Positions 43,088 to 52,634 of a DNA stretch of 64,000 nt are shown one piece after another (the first letter of the stretch is position 1; the number at the start of each line of letters is the position of its first letter). Source of the stretch: Montanilutibacter psychrotolerans (lineage in GTDB: Bacteria > Pseudomonadota > Gammaproteobacteria > Xanthomonadales > Xanthomonadaceae). A model generated the notes under the pieces. The model ran no database searches. It was not told where the DNA came from and saw nothing but the letters and a program-made list of their open reading frames with translations. The stretch covers positions 1 to 64,000 of the forward strand of contig NZ_RIBS01000002.1 in assembly GCF_003719825.1 (NCBI RefSeq). The letters are read 5' to 3'. The translations under genes and the position numbers were made by a program.

Positions 43088-44143
43088 TCACCTGGATGGG
43101 TGGTCGCTGACGTAGCGTTCGAATGCCGCGATGGCGTCCTCGACCGTGATCAGGTCCATGACGCCCTCGTGCTCGATCTTGGTGCCCCATTTCAGCTCGC
43201 CAGCGGGCTTGCCCAGGTACTTGCGGGCCGCGTCGTCGTAACGGTCGACGCAATAGCGGCGGTCGCTGTAGGGCCCACTGCGCGCCGGATTGCTGGCTGC
43301 ATGCAGGCCCATGACCTTGGTGCCCATCGCATTGGCGATGTGCATCGGGCCCGAGTCGGGGGTTACCACCAGGTCCGCACGCTCCAGCAGCGCAGGCAGT
43401 TGTTTCAGCGTGTCCTTGCCGACCAGATCCAGCGCCGTGCCTTTCATGGCGGCGACGATGGCGTCAGTGGTGCTGCGTTCAAGCTCGCTGCGCCCGCCAC
43501 ACAGCACCACGCGCCAACCGCGTGCGATCGCGTGGTCGGCAAGCGCGGCATGGCGCTGGGGATACCAGTTGCGCAGTGCATGGCTCGAGCACGGCGAGAT
43601 GAGCAGCGTGGGCACGCCGTCCTGGGGCCATTGCGCGCGCGCCCAGTCGCGAGCCTCCGCCGGCACCGGCAGGTCCCAGCGCACCGTGGTCTGCTTCAGG
43701 CCCAGTGGTTCGCAGAAGCTGCCCAGCGCATCGAGCACGTGGATGCCGGGTCGGTCGGGGATGCGTTCGTTGATGAACAGTCCGTGGCCGTCCTTGGAGC
43801 GCGCGCGGTCGTAGCCGATCCGGCGCTTGGCCGGGATGAATGCCGAAAGGAGGTTTGCGCGCGCTGCCACCTGCATCTGCAGCAACACGTCAAAGCGCTG
43901 GCCTTGCAGCTCCCGGCGCAGTGCGCGCATGCCGGCCAGGCCGGTCTTCTTGTCGTACTCGATGAACTGGACGCCCTCGAGGCCGTCGAGCAGGCGTCGC
44001 TCGCCCTTGCCGATTACCCAGGTCAGTGGCAGCGTTGGCCAGGCGTCACGTAGTGTGCGCACCAGTGGGACCACGTGGGTGACATCACCAAGCGCGGAAA
44101 GCCGCAGCAGGGAGAGCGAGGCAGGTGCGTGAGATGCGTGAAT
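43088..44143 (-). CDS. GT9-family glycosyltransferase (heptosyltransferase-like), apparent AUU start
   Basis: A ~351-residue GT-B fold enzyme of the ADP-heptose:LPS heptosyltransferase family, acting at the inner face of the cytoplasmic membrane on LPS core. The conserved N-terminal loop [17 protein letters not shown] must be part of the protein. The nucleotide-sugar site is [20 protein letters not shown], with [16 protein letters not shown] before it. The first ATG/GTG/TTG in frame is GTG 44074, which would cut off that loop. Upstream, ATT at 44143 has GGAG 7 bp before it and gives a natural N-terminus. Divergent from kdkA with starts 16 bp apart. Exact donor and acceptor are unknown. Confidence 0.8.
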   Translation of the reverse strand: MHASHAPASLSLLRLSALGDVTHVVPLVRTLRDAWPTLPLTWVIGKGERRLLDGLEGVQFIEYDKKTGLAGMRALRRELQGQRFDVLLQMQVAARANLLSAFIPAKRRIGYDRARSKDGHGLFINERIPDRPGIHVLDALGSFCEPLGLKQTTVRWDLPVPAEARDWARAQWPQDGVPTLLISPCSSHALRNWYPQRHAALADHAIARGWRVVLCGGRSELERSTTDAIVAAMKGTALDLVGKDTLKQLPALLERADLVVTPDSGPMHIANAMGTKVMGLHAASNPARSGPYSDRRYCVDRYDDAARKYLGKPAGELKWGTKIEHEGVMDLITVEDAIAAFERYVSDHPSR

Positions 44144-44159
44144 TGTTAGACTCCGACTG

Positions 44160-44909
44160 ATGACGGGGTATGACGCGACCGAAGGATTGACGCCGTTCCG
44201 CGATGACAGCGGCTACGGCGCGATTCTGTTCGACGCCACGCGCGTGCGGCAAGCGGACCCGCAATGGTTTTCCCCGGCATTCTGGGGGCAGCAGGCGCGG
44301 CCGGTGCAAAGCGGTGGCCGCGGTGGCGCCTGGTTTGTCGACGGCCCTGCCGGTCCTGCGCTGCTGCGCTGCTACCTGCGCGGCGGCGTGATGGCCCATT
44401 TCAACCGCGATCGCTACCTGTGGCACGGCGCGGCCCGCACGCGCAGCTTCGCCGAGTTTCGCCTGACGCGCGCCGTGGCCGCCAAGGGCGTGCCGGTACC
44501 GCAGCCGATCGCCGCTTACTATCGCCGAGAAGGCATGTACTACCGCGCCGCAATCCTGCTCGATCGCCTAGACCACGTGCGCACTCTGGCCGATCGCGCC
44601 GGCGTGGCGGGCGATGGTGCGCCGTGGGAGGAGGCCGGCCGGCTGATCGCGCGCGGGCATCGCGCCGGGCTCGATCATGCCGACCTCAATGCGCACAACC
44701 TGCTGTTCGACCCGACCGGCCGCGGCTGGATCATCGACCTGGACCGGGGCCGCATGCGCATCCCGGCCACACCGTGGCGCGAGCGCAACCTCGCCCGGCT
44801 CAAGCGATCGCTGCTGAAGCTGCGTGGCGGGCGCTCGGTCGACGAGGTCGAGCGCGACTACGCCCGCCTGCGAGCGGCCTACGACAATGTCTGGTCGCGT
44901 GGGTACTGA
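44160..44909 (+). CDS. kdkA: 3-deoxy-D-manno-octulosonic acid kinase
   Basis: A 249-residue protein kinase-fold enzyme that phosphorylates O-4 of Kdo on lipid A, as in Haemophilus and Xanthomonas single-Kdo LPS. Motifs are [17 protein letters not shown], the catalytic loop [12 protein letters not shown] (Asp and Asn present) and the metal-binding [10 protein letters not shown]. The N-terminal segment with [14 protein letters not shown] matches the family. The ATG at 44160 lacks a good Shine-Dalgarno sequence. Divergent from the GT9 gene and followed 2 bp later by a metallo-hydrolase gene, so this unit combines LPS core and other functions. Confidence 0.92.
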   Translation: MTGYDATEGLTPFRDDSGYGAILFDATRVRQADPQWFSPAFWGQQARPVQSGGRGGAWFVDGPAGPALLRCYLRGGVMAHFNRDRYLWHGAARTRSFAEFRLTRAVAAKGVPVPQPIAAYYRREGMYYRAAILLDRLDHVRTLADRAGVAGDGAPWEEAGRLIARGHRAGLDHADLNAHNLLFDPTGRGWIIDLDRGRMRIPATPWRERNLARLKRSLLKLRGGRSVDEVERDYARLRAAYDNVWSRGY

Positions 44910-44910
44910 C

Positions 44911-45669
44911 ATGTCCTGGACACTGCGACTCAACGGCGTGGGCAACGCGGCGGCCGTCGAGCTCGGCTCGGCGATGGCCACGATCGAGCGCGACGGCAAG
45001 CCGTGGCTCACCGTCGACTGCGGCGGGGAAGGCCTGACCTCGTTCATGGCGCACTACGGCGAGCCGCCGCGCGCGTTGTTCCTGACCCACGTACACCTCG
45101 ACCACGTCGCCGGCTTCGAGCGACTGTTCGTCGACAGCTGGTTCGATCCCCAATGGCGCGGCAAGGTGCGCCTGTACGTGCCGGCGCCGTTGGTGCCGCT
45201 GCTGCACCAGCGCGTGGGCGACTACCCCAACGCACTGGCCGAGGGCGGCGTGAATTTCTGGGACGCGTTCCACGTGATCCCGGTGTCGAACGCGTTCTGG
45301 CATGACGGCGTGCGGCTGGAGGTGTTTGGCACGCGTCACCACTGGCCCGATACCTCGTTTGGCCTGCGCCTGCACGGCAGCGTGGTGTGGACCGGCGATA
45401 CCCGGCCGATCCCGGAGCAATTGGCAAAATTCGCCGATGCCGGCGAGCTGGTCGCGCACGATTGCGCCCTGCACGGCAATCCGTCGCACAGTGGCATCGA
45501 CGACCTGGAGCGCGAGTACCCGCGTGAACTGCTGGCGCGCTGCATGCTTTACCACTACGCCAGCGCCGCCGACGGCGATATCCTGACGGCACGCGGTTAT
45601 CGCGTCGGTCGTCCGGGTGAGGTCGTTGTGCTGACCGAGCCGAGCGCCGCCCGCGCCACGCCGGAGTGA
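44911..45669 (+). CDS. Metallo-beta-lactamase fold hydrolase
   Basis: A 252-residue soluble protein. The metal-binding motif is THVHLDHVAGF (H60, H62, D64, H65). Further ligands are in FGTRHHWPDTSFG and VWTGDTRPIPEQL, and VAHDCALHG is close to the RNase Z/PhnP-type subgroup, so a phosphodiesterase or tRNA-processing-like activity is more probable than a lactamase. It starts 2 bp after the kdkA stop, and moaA begins inside its last codons (GTGA). An ATG eight codons earlier (44887) is possible but would overlap kdkA. Substrate unknown; coupling to moaA is positional only. Confidence 0.85.
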   Translation: MSWTLRLNGVGNAAAVELGSAMATIERDGKPWLTVDCGGEGLTSFMAHYGEPPRALFLTHVHLDHVAGFERLFVDSWFDPQWRGKVRLYVPAPLVPLLHQRVGDYPNALAEGGVNFWDAFHVIPVSNAFWHDGVRLEVFGTRHHWPDTSFGLRLHGSVVWTGDTRPIPEQLAKFADAGELVAHDCALHGNPSHSGIDDLEREYPRELLARCMLYHYASAADGDILTARGYRVGRPGEVVVLTEPSAARATPE

Positions 45670-46691
45670 ACGCTGTGCCCGATTTCCTGCCGCCGCCGCG
45701 CGATCTGCTCGGCCGGCCGCTGCGTGACCTGCGGCTGTCGGTGATAGAGGCCTGCAACTTCCGCTGCCCGTATTGCATGCCGGCCGATCGCGTGCCGGAC
45801 GATTACGGATTCGATGCCGCCACGCGCCTGTCGTTCGACGAGATCGAGACGCTGGTGCGCGGTTTCGTGCGACTGGGCGTGCGCAAGCTGCGCCTGACCG
45901 GTGGCGAACCGCTGCTGCGGCGCAACCTGGCCGACCTGGTGCGACGGCTGGCGACGATCGACGGACTGGACGACATCGCGCTGACCACCAATGGCGCGCT
46001 GCTGGCGACGCAGGCCCAGGCCCTGCGCGACGCCGGTCTCGGCCGGGTCACCGTCAGCCTGGACGCGTTGGATCCGGCGATGTTCCGTGAACTGTCCGGC
46101 GGACGCGGCGAAGTGGCGCACACGCTGGCGGGCATTGCCGCCGCAAAGGCCGCGGGCCTGGCACCGGTCAAACTCAATTGCGTGGTGCAGCGGGGTGTCA
46201 ACGACGGCGAAGTGCCGGCGCTGGTCGACTACGCGCGCGTGCATGGCCACGTGCTGCGCTTCATCGAGTACATGGACGTCGGCAACTGCAACAACTGGCG
46301 CCGCGAACGTGTGGTGCCGTCTGCGCAGCTGCTCGAGCGGATCCACGCGCGTTGGCCGCTGCGACCGCTGGAGCCGACCTATCGCGGCGAAGTCGCTTCG
46401 CGCTACGGGTTCGTCGATGGCGGTGGCGAGATCGGTTTCGTGAGCTCGGTCAGCGCGCCGTTCTGCGGTGATTGCCATCGCGCCCGCGTTTCCGCCGACG
46501 GCGCGCTGTACACCTGCCTGTTCGCTGGCGAGGGTGTGCCGCTGCGGCCGGTGATCGCCGCCGGCGAGCTGGCCCTGGCCGACCGTGTCGCCGAGCTGTG
46601 GGCGCGTCGTGGCGACCGCTACAGCGAACTGCGCGGCAGTGACGCGGTGGCGTCGCGTCGGCATGTCGAGATGTTTCTCGTTGGCGGCTGA
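45666..46691 (+). CDS. moaA: GTP 3',8-cyclase MoaA
   Basis: A 341-residue radical SAM enzyme that converts GTP to 3',8-cyclo-GTP, the first step of molybdenum cofactor synthesis. The SAM cluster is C30-x3-C34-x2-C37 (EACNFRCPYCMP). A second 4Fe-4S cluster for GTP is in FCGDCHRARVSADGALYTCLF. The C-terminal Gly-Gly (LVGG), required for catalysis, is present. GTG start overlaps the preceding stop (GTGA). Followed by moaC, moaD and moaE. Confidence 0.97.
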   Translation: MNAVPDFLPPPRDLLGRPLRDLRLSVIEACNFRCPYCMPADRVPDDYGFDAATRLSFDEIETLVRGFVRLGVRKLRLTGGEPLLRRNLADLVRRLATIDGLDDIALTTNGALLATQAQALRDAGLGRVTVSLDALDPAMFRELSGGRGEVAHTLAGIAAAKAAGLAPVKLNCVVQRGVNDGEVPALVDYARVHGHVLRFIEYMDVGNCNNWRRERVVPSAQLLERIHARWPLRPLEPTYRGEVASRYGFVDGGGEIGFVSSVSAPFCGDCHRARVSADGALYTCLFAGEGVPLRPVIAAGELALADRVAELWARRGDRYSELRGSDAVASRRHVEMFLVGG

Positions 46692-46751
46692 TGCGGCGTT
46701 GTTTCGCCAGCCACTCCCGTTGTGCATCCAAAGGCCTTGGAGCAACCCACG

Positions 46752-47243
46752 TTGAGCAAGTCGAGCAAGCGCAGCCTCACCCACATCGACCCGGCCGGAC
46801 GGCCGGCGATGGTCGACGTGTCGGCCAAGCCGGCGACGGCCCGCGAGGCACGCGCGCGATGCCGGGTGACGTTCCCTCGTGCAGTGGCCGCGCAGTTGCA
46901 CGAAAGTGGGTTGCGTAGCGCCAAGGGCGGCATCGTCGATACCGCGATCATCGCCGGCACGATGGCGGTCAAGCGCACGCACGAGCTGATTCCGTTCTGC
47001 CATCCGTTGCCGATCGACGGCTGCCGGATGACGATCGACTGGGACGGCCCGACCACACTGCGCATCGAGTGCTCGGTGAAGACCGTCCACCGCACCGGCG
47101 TCGAGATGGAAGCGCTGACCGGCGCCACGGTCGCCGCACTGACGGTCTACGACATGTGCAAGGCGTTGTCGCACGCCATCGTGATCGGGCCGGCCAAGCT
47201 GTTGGGAAAGCGCGGCGGCAAGCGCGACGTGGGGACGCCATGA
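46752..47243 (+). CDS. moaC: Cyclic pyranopterin monophosphate synthase MoaC
   Basis: A 163-residue enzyme that turns 3',8-cyclo-GTP into cyclic pyranopterin monophosphate. Family motifs: [34 protein letters not shown], and [20 protein letters not shown] with MCKAL. I chose TTG 46752 ([13 protein letters not shown]) because GGAG is 9 bp upstream, although a GTG ten codons earlier is in frame. Its stop overlaps the moaD start (ATGA). Confidence 0.95.
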   Translation: MSKSSKRSLTHIDPAGRPAMVDVSAKPATAREARARCRVTFPRAVAAQLHESGLRSAKGGIVDTAIIAGTMAVKRTHELIPFCHPLPIDGCRMTIDWDGPTTLRIECSVKTVHRTGVEMEALTGATVAALTVYDMCKALSHAIVIGPAKLLGKRGGKRDVGTP

Positions 47244-47566
47244 CATCGGAAAGCCCGACCTCGAAAAACATGACCTCGGAAGGCATGACCTCCGAGCGCG
47301 CGATGTCGCCTGGCGCATTGCCGTCGGGCACCTTGACCGTGCTGTACTTCGCGAGCCTGCGCGATGCCGCCGGCTGCGAGACCGAAACGGTGGTCGCCGA
47401 TGCCGCCGACCTGCGCGCGCTCTACCTGCGTCTGCAGGCGCGACACGGCTTCGCACTGCCAGTCGATCGACTGCGGGTGGCGGTCGATGGCGCGTTCGCC
47501 CACTGGGGTGACGTGCCGCGCGCGGGCAGTGAAGTCGCATTCATTCCGCCGGTCAGCGGCGGCTGA
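47240..47566 (+). CDS. moaD: Molybdopterin synthase sulfur carrier subunit MoaD
   Basis: A 108-residue ubiquitin-like protein that delivers thiocarboxylate sulfur at its C-terminal Gly-Gly (PPVSGG). The core starts [17 protein letters not shown]. coli MoaD is 81 residues; here about 27 extra N-terminal residues come from a small tandem repeat, MTSE(S/G)-like, with ATGACCTCGGAAGGC-type 15-bp units. Internal ATGs (47285, 47303) could give a normal-length protein. I kept the first ATG because it overlaps the moaC stop. Confidence 0.92.
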   Translation: MTSESPTSKNMTSEGMTSERAMSPGALPSGTLTVLYFASLRDAAGCETETVVADAADLRALYLRLQARHGFALPVDRLRVAVDGAFAHWGDVPRAGSEVAFIPPVSGG

Positions 47567-47650
47567 CGCCACGCGATCACGGTAGGCCGGGTTCTACCGA
47601 CATCCGCAGCCCGCATTCCCGATGCAAAGTGCACAACGAGCCTCAAGCGC

Positions 47651-48103
47651 ATGACCGACACCCGCCCGACCACCCCGCAACGCTTCCAACTGGCCAGCGC
47701 GCCCTTCGACATCGCGCCACTGCGCGCTCGCCTGCTGCGCGCCGATGCCGGCGCCTACGCCAGTTTCGAGGGCTGGGTGCGTGATCACCATCAGGGGCGT
47801 GCGGTGCTGGGCCTGCGTTACGAGGCGTACGCGGAGCTTGCGCAGGCTGAAGGGGAGGCGATCCTGGCCGAGGCCGTGCAGCGTTTCTCCATTGCCGATG
47901 CGTGCTGCATTCACCGAGTCGGTGAGCTGGCGGTGGGCGAGCTGGCGGTCTGGGTCGGCGTCAGCGCCGCGCACCGCGATGCGGCGTTTGCCGCGTGCCG
48001 GTTCGTGATCGACGAGGTCAAGGCGCGCGTGCCGATCTGGAAGCACGAGCGTTATGCCGACGGCGACGCCGGCTGGCTGCATCCACAGGAAGGATCGCGC
48101 TGA
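47651..48103 (+). CDS. moaE: Molybdopterin synthase catalytic subunit MoaE
   Basis: A 150-residue partner of MoaD that inserts two sulfurs into cPMP. It has ASFEGWVRDHHQGRAVLGLR, with the conserved EGWVRxH region, then LEYEAY-like LRYEAYAELA, IHRVGELAVGELAVWVGVSA and CRFVIDEVKARVPIWKHERY with the catalytic Lys in KARVPIWK. Starts 85 bp after moaD on the same strand. Length matches E. coli MoaE. Confidence 0.96.
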   Translation: MTDTRPTTPQRFQLASAPFDIAPLRARLLRADAGAYASFEGWVRDHHQGRAVLGLRYEAYAELAQAEGEAILAEAVQRFSIADACCIHRVGELAVGELAVWVGVSAAHRDAAFAACRFVIDEVKARVPIWKHERYADGDAGWLHPQEGSR

Positions 48104-48219
48104 ACACGTCCCCAGAGGCGTGTGAGGCGAGGCACGCGAGGCGGCGCAAGTGAGGCGGGGCGCACGGGGCGAGGAATCCGGACGAGGCGTTGCGCGATCG
48201 GCGGTGCCCGAAAAAGGCG

Positions 48220-48326
48220 ATGGCCCCGCCGGCTGACCTCGGCACCCGCGTCAGTCGATACCGTTGCTGCCTTCCGGCCCTGGCGGGGTTTTCGACCTAG
48301 CGTCGCGAGGGGCCGACGGGGCCACC
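48220..48326 (-). ncRNA. ffs: 4.5S RNA of the signal recognition particle
   Basis: On the minus strand the sequence folds into one long hairpin: GGTGGCCCCGTCGGCCCC at the 5' end pairs with GGCGGGGCCATC at the 3' end. The apical domain reads GCCAGGGCCGGAAGGCAGCA, with the GGAA tetraloop and AGCA internal loop that bind Ffh, and GACGCGGGTGCCG below it, as in E. coli 4.5S RNA. Ends are approximate. It lies 110 bp downstream of tRNA-Ser (GGA) on the same strand and may share its transcript. Confidence 0.93.
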
Positions 48327-48343
48327 ATGGACACTTGCAACCA

Positions 48344-48379
48344 CATTCACGACGGCACTTGCATTCACGACAGCACTTA
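48344..48379 (-). repeat. Two 18-bp tandem repeats just upstream of ffs
   Basis: CATTCACGACGGCACTTG and CATTCACGACAGCACTTA (plus strand) lie head to tail 18-53 bp before the 4.5S RNA start, in its promoter or processing region. Confidence 0.7.
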
Positions 48380-48436
48380 TACGAAGCCCGTCGCTGCATC
48401 CGCACGGTGTGCGGTGTAGCGGCGGGCCCGTGGAAC

Positions 48437-48529
48437 TGGCGGAGAGAGGGGGATTCGAACCCCCGAAGCGCGGTTTAGACGCTTACACACTTTCCAGGCG
48501 TGCTCCTTCAACCACTCGGACACCTCTCC
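48437..48529 (-). tRNA. tRNA-Ser (GGA)
   Basis: 93-nt class II tRNA. The acceptor GGAGAGG pairs with CCTCTCC, long variable arm GTAAGCGTCTAAACCGCGCT, encoded CCA. The anticodon is GGA in GCCTGGAAAGTG. The gene ends 110 bp before ffs. Confidence 0.96.
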
Positions 48530-48785
48530 GGGTACTGCACCTGAAAGCGGCGTCCGGCCGGCTTCAGGGGCGCAGAGTCTAGCCGTCGCGGCGGTCGCGG
48601 ACAAGTCGCCTTCCGGGGGAGGTGCAATCGCGTCGTCGTGGCCACGGTTGTCACGGATGGCCATGGCACAATGAACCCGCGCCGCGTTCTCGCGGCCTGC
48701 GCATCGCCCCGCTGGCGGTCGCGCCCGGTTTTCGGGCGCGGAATCGGCGGCGCTGGGCCCCCTTCGACTTCCCGCAAAGGCTCCG

Positions 48786-50906
48786 ATGTCCTACCTCGTC
48801 CTTGCCCGCAAATGGCGCCCCAGGCGCTTCGCCGAACTGGTCGGGCAGGAGCACGTGGTGCGCGCGCTCAGCAATGCCCTGGACTCGGGCCGCGTCCACC
48901 ACGCGTTCCTGTTCACCGGCACCCGTGGCGTGGGCAAGACCACGATCGCGCGGATCTTCGCCAAGTCGCTGAACTGCGAGGCCGGCACCTCGGCCGACCC
49001 GTGCGGGGAGTGCAATTCCTGCCGCGACATCGACGCGGGCCGCTTCATCGACCTGCTGGAGATCGACGCCGCGTCCAACACCGGCGTGGATGACGTGCGC
49101 GACCTGATCGACAACGCCCAGTACATGCCCAGTCGCGGCCGGGTGAAGGTCTACCTGATCGACGAAGTGCACATGCTGTCGAAATCGGCCTTCAACGCGC
49201 TGCTCAAGACGCTTGAAGAACCGCCCGGGCACGTGAAGTTCCTGCTGGCCACCACCGACCCGCAGAAGCTGCCGGTCACGGTGCTGTCGCGCTGCCTGCA
49301 GTTCAACCTCAAGCGCCTCGACGAGGCGCAGATCAGCGGCCAGATCACCCGCATCCTCGCCGCCGAGGGCATCGCCGCCGACCCCGGCGCGATCCGCCAG
49401 ATCAGCAAGGCCGCCGATGGCAGCCTGCGCGATGGTTTGTCGCTGCTCGACCAGGCAATCGGCTACACCGGCGCCGGCGGTGAGATCGCCCTGGGCGATG
49501 CCGCGGTGGCGACGATGCTCGGATCGGTCGACCGCACCCGCGTGGGTGCATTGCTCGGGGCGTTGGCCGACGGCGATGGCGCCGCACTGATGGCCGAGGT
49601 CGGCGTGCTCGCCGAGTTCTCGCCGGACTGGGGCAGCGTGCTCGAGGCGTTGGGCGACGCCCTGCACCGCGTGCAGGTGCGACAGCTGGTGCCGGATGTG
49701 GCGATCGAGGCCGATGCCGTGGACATCGAGGGGCTGGCCGCGAAGCTGCGCCCGGAAGTGGTGCAGCTGTGGTACCAGATGGCCATCAACGGGCGCCGCG
49801 ATCTGCCGCTGGCGCCCAGCACGCGCGCCGGATTCGAGATGAGCGTGCTGCGCATGCTCGCGTTCCGGCCGGCCGGCAACGAGGCCGGTGGCACACAACC
49901 CGGACGCGAATCGAGCTCGGTGGCGCCCGCGGCGACGCGTGGCGGCATGGACGCTTCGGCCGCGGCGTCCGCCGCACCCGATGCGCCGGTGCGCGACGTC
50001 GTCGACAACCTCGCTGCACTCCCGGCCGCAGCGCTGCCCGCCATGCCGGCGGCCAGCGGGGAGCGCGCCGTGATCACCTCCGTGAGCCAAACCGTGGGCG
50101 ATGCGCCGGCGATGACGACCCAAGCGGCCTCGGCTTCCACGCCAGTGCACCGTGAACCGATGCCCGTCCCGCCGGGGCCGATCGACGAACCGTTGGCCCA
50201 GCCGCGAGTGACGTCCGAATCGCTCGGGAGCGATCTGCCCGCCGCGGCGGCGATGCCGCGCGGCACCGGCTCCCTGCCGGATTCGGGCGACGACCTTCCG
50301 CCGTGGGCGCCGCCGCAGGCGTCCCGGCCCATCACCTTCGATGCATCGCTGGCGCGTCCGCCGGCCTCGCCCGAGACGCGCGTGCCGGACGCCGAGGGCG
50401 TCTCGCCTTCCGACGTCCAGGCGGCGCCGGCGCCGCCGATGTCGACTGCAGCGCCCATCGAACACCCGCCCACCGCCGCAGCACCGGTTGTCGCCCTCCA
50501 GGACTTCCCCGAGATCGAAGACGCCGACGACTGGCATGCCTTCGTGCTGGGCAGTGGCCTGCGTGGTCCGGCGCGGTTGCTGGCCGAGCACGCCGGTTTC
50601 ATCGCCTGTCGTGAGGGCGTGCTTCGCCTGTCGTTGCCGCCAGACGACGAACACCTGCGTGCCACCGGCCTGGTGCAGGCGCTGGCCGACGCGCTGGCAA
50701 TCAAGCTCGGCTCGGCGCCACAGATCCATTTCCAGGACGCCGACAAATCGGTGGTGTCGCTGCGCGAGCGCAACGAGCGTGCGCGCGACGAGCGCCAGGC
50801 CGCCGCGGAGGCCGCATTCATGGCCGACCCGGACGTGCGCCGCCTGATCGACGAGCACGGCGCGCGCGTGGTTCCCGACTCGATCCGGCCGTTCGACGAA
50901 GCCTGA
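48786..50906 (+). CDS. dnaX: DNA polymerase III subunits gamma/tau
   Basis: A 706-residue clamp-loader ATPase. Walker A is GTRGVGKT (45-52); the zinc module uses C64, C73, C76 and C79 ([16 protein letters not shown]). Walker B-like [11 protein letters not shown] and the sensor [12 protein letters not shown] follow. Domains I-III end near residue 365; then a ~230-residue Pro/Ala-rich linker leads to the tau C-terminal domain ([20 protein letters not shown]) that binds polymerase alpha and DnaB. I see no A-AAA-AAG slippery site, so a frameshifted gamma form is not evident. First gene of the dnaX-ybaB-recR unit. Confidence 0.96.
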   Translation: MSYLVLARKWRPRRFAELVGQEHVVRALSNALDSGRVHHAFLFTGTRGVGKTTIARIFAKSLNCEAGTSADPCGECNSCRDIDAGRFIDLLEIDAASNTGVDDVRDLIDNAQYMPSRGRVKVYLIDEVHMLSKSAFNALLKTLEEPPGHVKFLLATTDPQKLPVTVLSRCLQFNLKRLDEAQISGQITRILAAEGIAADPGAIRQISKAADGSLRDGLSLLDQAIGYTGAGGEIALGDAAVATMLGSVDRTRVGALLGALADGDGAALMAEVGVLAEFSPDWGSVLEALGDALHRVQVRQLVPDVAIEADAVDIEGLAAKLRPEVVQLWYQMAINGRRDLPLAPSTRAGFEMSVLRMLAFRPAGNEAGGTQPGRESSSVAPAATRGGMDASAAASAAPDAPVRDVVDNLAALPAAALPAMPAASGERAVITSVSQTVGDAPAMTTQAASASTPVHREPMPVPPGPIDEPLAQPRVTSESLGSDLPAAAAMPRGTGSLPDSGDDLPPWAPPQASRPITFDASLARPPASPETRVPDAEGVSPSDVQAAPAPPMSTAAPIEHPPTAAAPVVALQDFPEIEDADDWHAFVLGSGLRGPARLLAEHAGFIACREGVLRLSLPPDDEHLRATGLVQALADALAIKLGSAPQIHFQDADKSVVSLRERNERARDERQAAAEAAFMADPDVRRLIDEHGARVVPDSIRPFDEA

Positions 50907-51027
50907 ACCGGGACGTGGCGTTTGCCCGCCGCGCCCCCATCTGAATCGACAACCCCGCGGCCGAGCCGGCGGGACCATCCCAGTCGGGGCATCGCCCCGG
51001 CCATTGACAGAAGAAAGGCAGGACCCG

Positions 51028-51348
51028 ATGCGCGGAAATATCGCCCAACTGATGCAGCAGGCGCAGAAGATGCAGGAAAACATGCAGCGCGCCCAGGAAG
51101 AGCTGGCCAAGCTCGAAGTCACCGGCAACGCCGGCGGCGGCATGGTCAGCGTGGTGCTTACCGGTCGCATGGAGTGCCGCAAGGTGCGCATCGACCCCAG
51201 CGTGGTCAGCGACCCGGAAATGGCCGAAGACCTGGTGGCGGCGGCGTTCAACGACGCGGTCAACAAGGTCAACGCCGCGTCGCAGGACCGCATGGGCGCG
51301 GCCACCGCGGGCATGCAGCTGCCGCCCGGCATGAAGATGCCGTTCTGA
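51028..51348 (+). CDS. ybaB: YbaB/EbfC nucleoid-associated protein
   Basis: A 106-residue dimeric DNA-binding protein of the YbaB/EbfC family. It starts [20 protein letters not shown] and has the [20 protein letters not shown] beta segment, followed by the helical [20 protein letters not shown]. Located between dnaX and recR as in most bacteria. I prefer ATG 51028 over the upstream TTG (51004) because the family begins with M-x-x-N-I/L, and AGGA lies a few bases upstream. Confidence 0.95.
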   Translation: MRGNIAQLMQQAQKMQENMQRAQEELAKLEVTGNAGGGMVSVVLTGRMECRKVRIDPSVVSDPEMAEDLVAAAFNDAVNKVNAASQDRMGAATAGMQLPPGMKMPF

Positions 51349-51499
51349 TCGCATCGTCCGGAGTGCGGCGCAACGCCGCGCCCCGGGCGCAGCAGCGGGC
51401 CGAAGGCGGGGTTCTGGCCCGCGTTCGCCCGTCGGACTTGCCGCCGGGCCCGCGCCTCGCCGCGTGCGATCGCCTGGCGCTGACGGATTGCCGTGACCG

Positions 51500-52099
51500 A
51501 TGTCGTCATCCCTGCTTGAACAACTGATCGAAGCGTTCCGCGTGCTGCCCGGTGTCGGGCAGAAGTCGGCGCAACGCATGGCCTACCACGTGCTCGAACG
51601 TGAGCGCGCGGGCGGGCAGCGTCTGTCGGAAGCCTTGGCGGTAGCGGTCGAGAAGATCGGCCATTGCGTGCGCTGCCGCGACTTCAGCGAAACCGAGGTC
51701 TGCGCAACCTGCGCCAGTGCCGCGCGCGAGGCGCACCTGCTGTGCATCGTCGAATCGCCGGCCGACCGATTGGCCATCGAGCAGGCCACCGGTTACCGCG
51801 GCCTGTACTACGTGCTGCAGGGACGGCTCAGCCCGCTCGATGGCGTCGGCCCGCGCGAGCTGGGCCTGGACCGCCTGGCGCAGCGCCTGGCCGAGGGCGA
51901 GGTGCAGGAACTGATCATTGCCACCAATCCCACGGTCGAAGGCGAGGCCACCGCGCACTACCTGGCCCAGCTGGCCCGACAGCACGGGGTACGGCCCAGT
52001 CGGCTCGCGCACGGCGTCCCATTGGGCGGCGAGCTGGAGTACGTCGATCGCGGCACGCTGTCGCACGCGTTCGGCAGCCGTGGCGAAATGCCCGAGTGA
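51500..52099 (+). CDS. recR: Recombination protein RecR
   Basis: A 199-residue RecFOR mediator that loads RecA at gaps. The helix-hairpin-helix lies at residues about 10-30 ([20 protein letters not shown]). The C4 zinc finger is [18 protein letters not shown], and the Toprim domain contains [20 protein letters not shown] and [19 protein letters not shown]. The C-terminal Walker-B-like [17 protein letters not shown] is present. Starts 151 bp after ybaB. Length as in E. coli (201). Confidence 0.97.
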   Translation: MSSSLLEQLIEAFRVLPGVGQKSAQRMAYHVLERERAGGQRLSEALAVAVEKIGHCVRCRDFSETEVCATCASAAREAHLLCIVESPADRLAIEQATGYRGLYYVLQGRLSPLDGVGPRELGLDRLAQRLAEGEVQELIIATNPTVEGEATAHYLAQLARQHGVRPSRLAHGVPLGGELEYVDRGTLSHAFGSRGEMPE

Positions 52100-52199
52100 C
52101 CCGGCAACTGGCCCGATTCCACGATTTCGGCTTCAGAGTCATGCAACGCCAACGCCATGCAACGCAGCAATCCCCTTCATTTCGCAACCGGGAAGCGCC

Positions 52200-52553
52200 A
52201 TGACTGACGACACCATCTTCCACAAGATCATCCGTCGCGAGATCCCCGCCGACGTGGTGTTCGAAGACGAGCACCTGATCGCGTTCCGCGACATCGCACC
52301 GCAGGCGCCCGTGCACGTGCTGTTCGTGCCCAAGACCGACGTCGCCACGCTCAACGACCTGCAACCTTCGCAGGCCGAGGTCATCGGCCGGTTGACCCTG
52401 GCAGCGGCTGCGTACGCCAAGCAGCAGGGCTTCGCCGACGACGGCTACCGGGTGGTCATGAACTGCAACGGCAACGGCGGCCAGACCGTGTTCCAGGTGC
52501 ATCTGCACCTGTTGGCCGGCGCGCCGCTGGGTCGCTTCGGCACGTCGCGCTGA
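52200..52553 (+). CDS. HIT-family (Hint-like) nucleotide hydrolase
   Basis: A 117-residue histidine-triad protein of the HinT branch, hydrolysing AMP-lysine or related phosphoramidates. It has TIFHKIIRREIPADVVFEDE, HVLFVPKTDVATLNDL and the nucleotide-binding NGNGGQTVFQVHLHLLAG. The triad reads Q99-V-H101-L-H103-L-L: the first His is replaced by Gln, while the nucleophile position is retained. Start ATG at 52200 is preceded by GGAAGCGCC. It is 101 bp after recR on the same strand. Confidence 0.92.
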   Translation: MTDDTIFHKIIRREIPADVVFEDEHLIAFRDIAPQAPVHVLFVPKTDVATLNDLQPSQAEVIGRLTLAAAAYAKQQGFADDGYRVVMNCNGNGGQTVFQVHLHLLAGAPLGRFGTSR

Positions 52554-52634
52554 GGCGCGGATGGGCAGCCGCGGCGGGAGTCCTCCACCGGCCGCGGCGA
52601 GGGCCCAGGTCATGCCCCTAAGGAAGTTTCTCGC

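Noticed and set aside
48786-50906. Programmed frameshift in dnaX giving a gamma form
   Set aside because: No A-AAA-AAG slippery run and no following hairpin were found.
48651-51509. Long minus-strand open frame (~950 codons) across dnaX
   Set aside because: Antisense shadow of dnaX and ybaB with no recognisable domain; dnaX itself is unambiguous.
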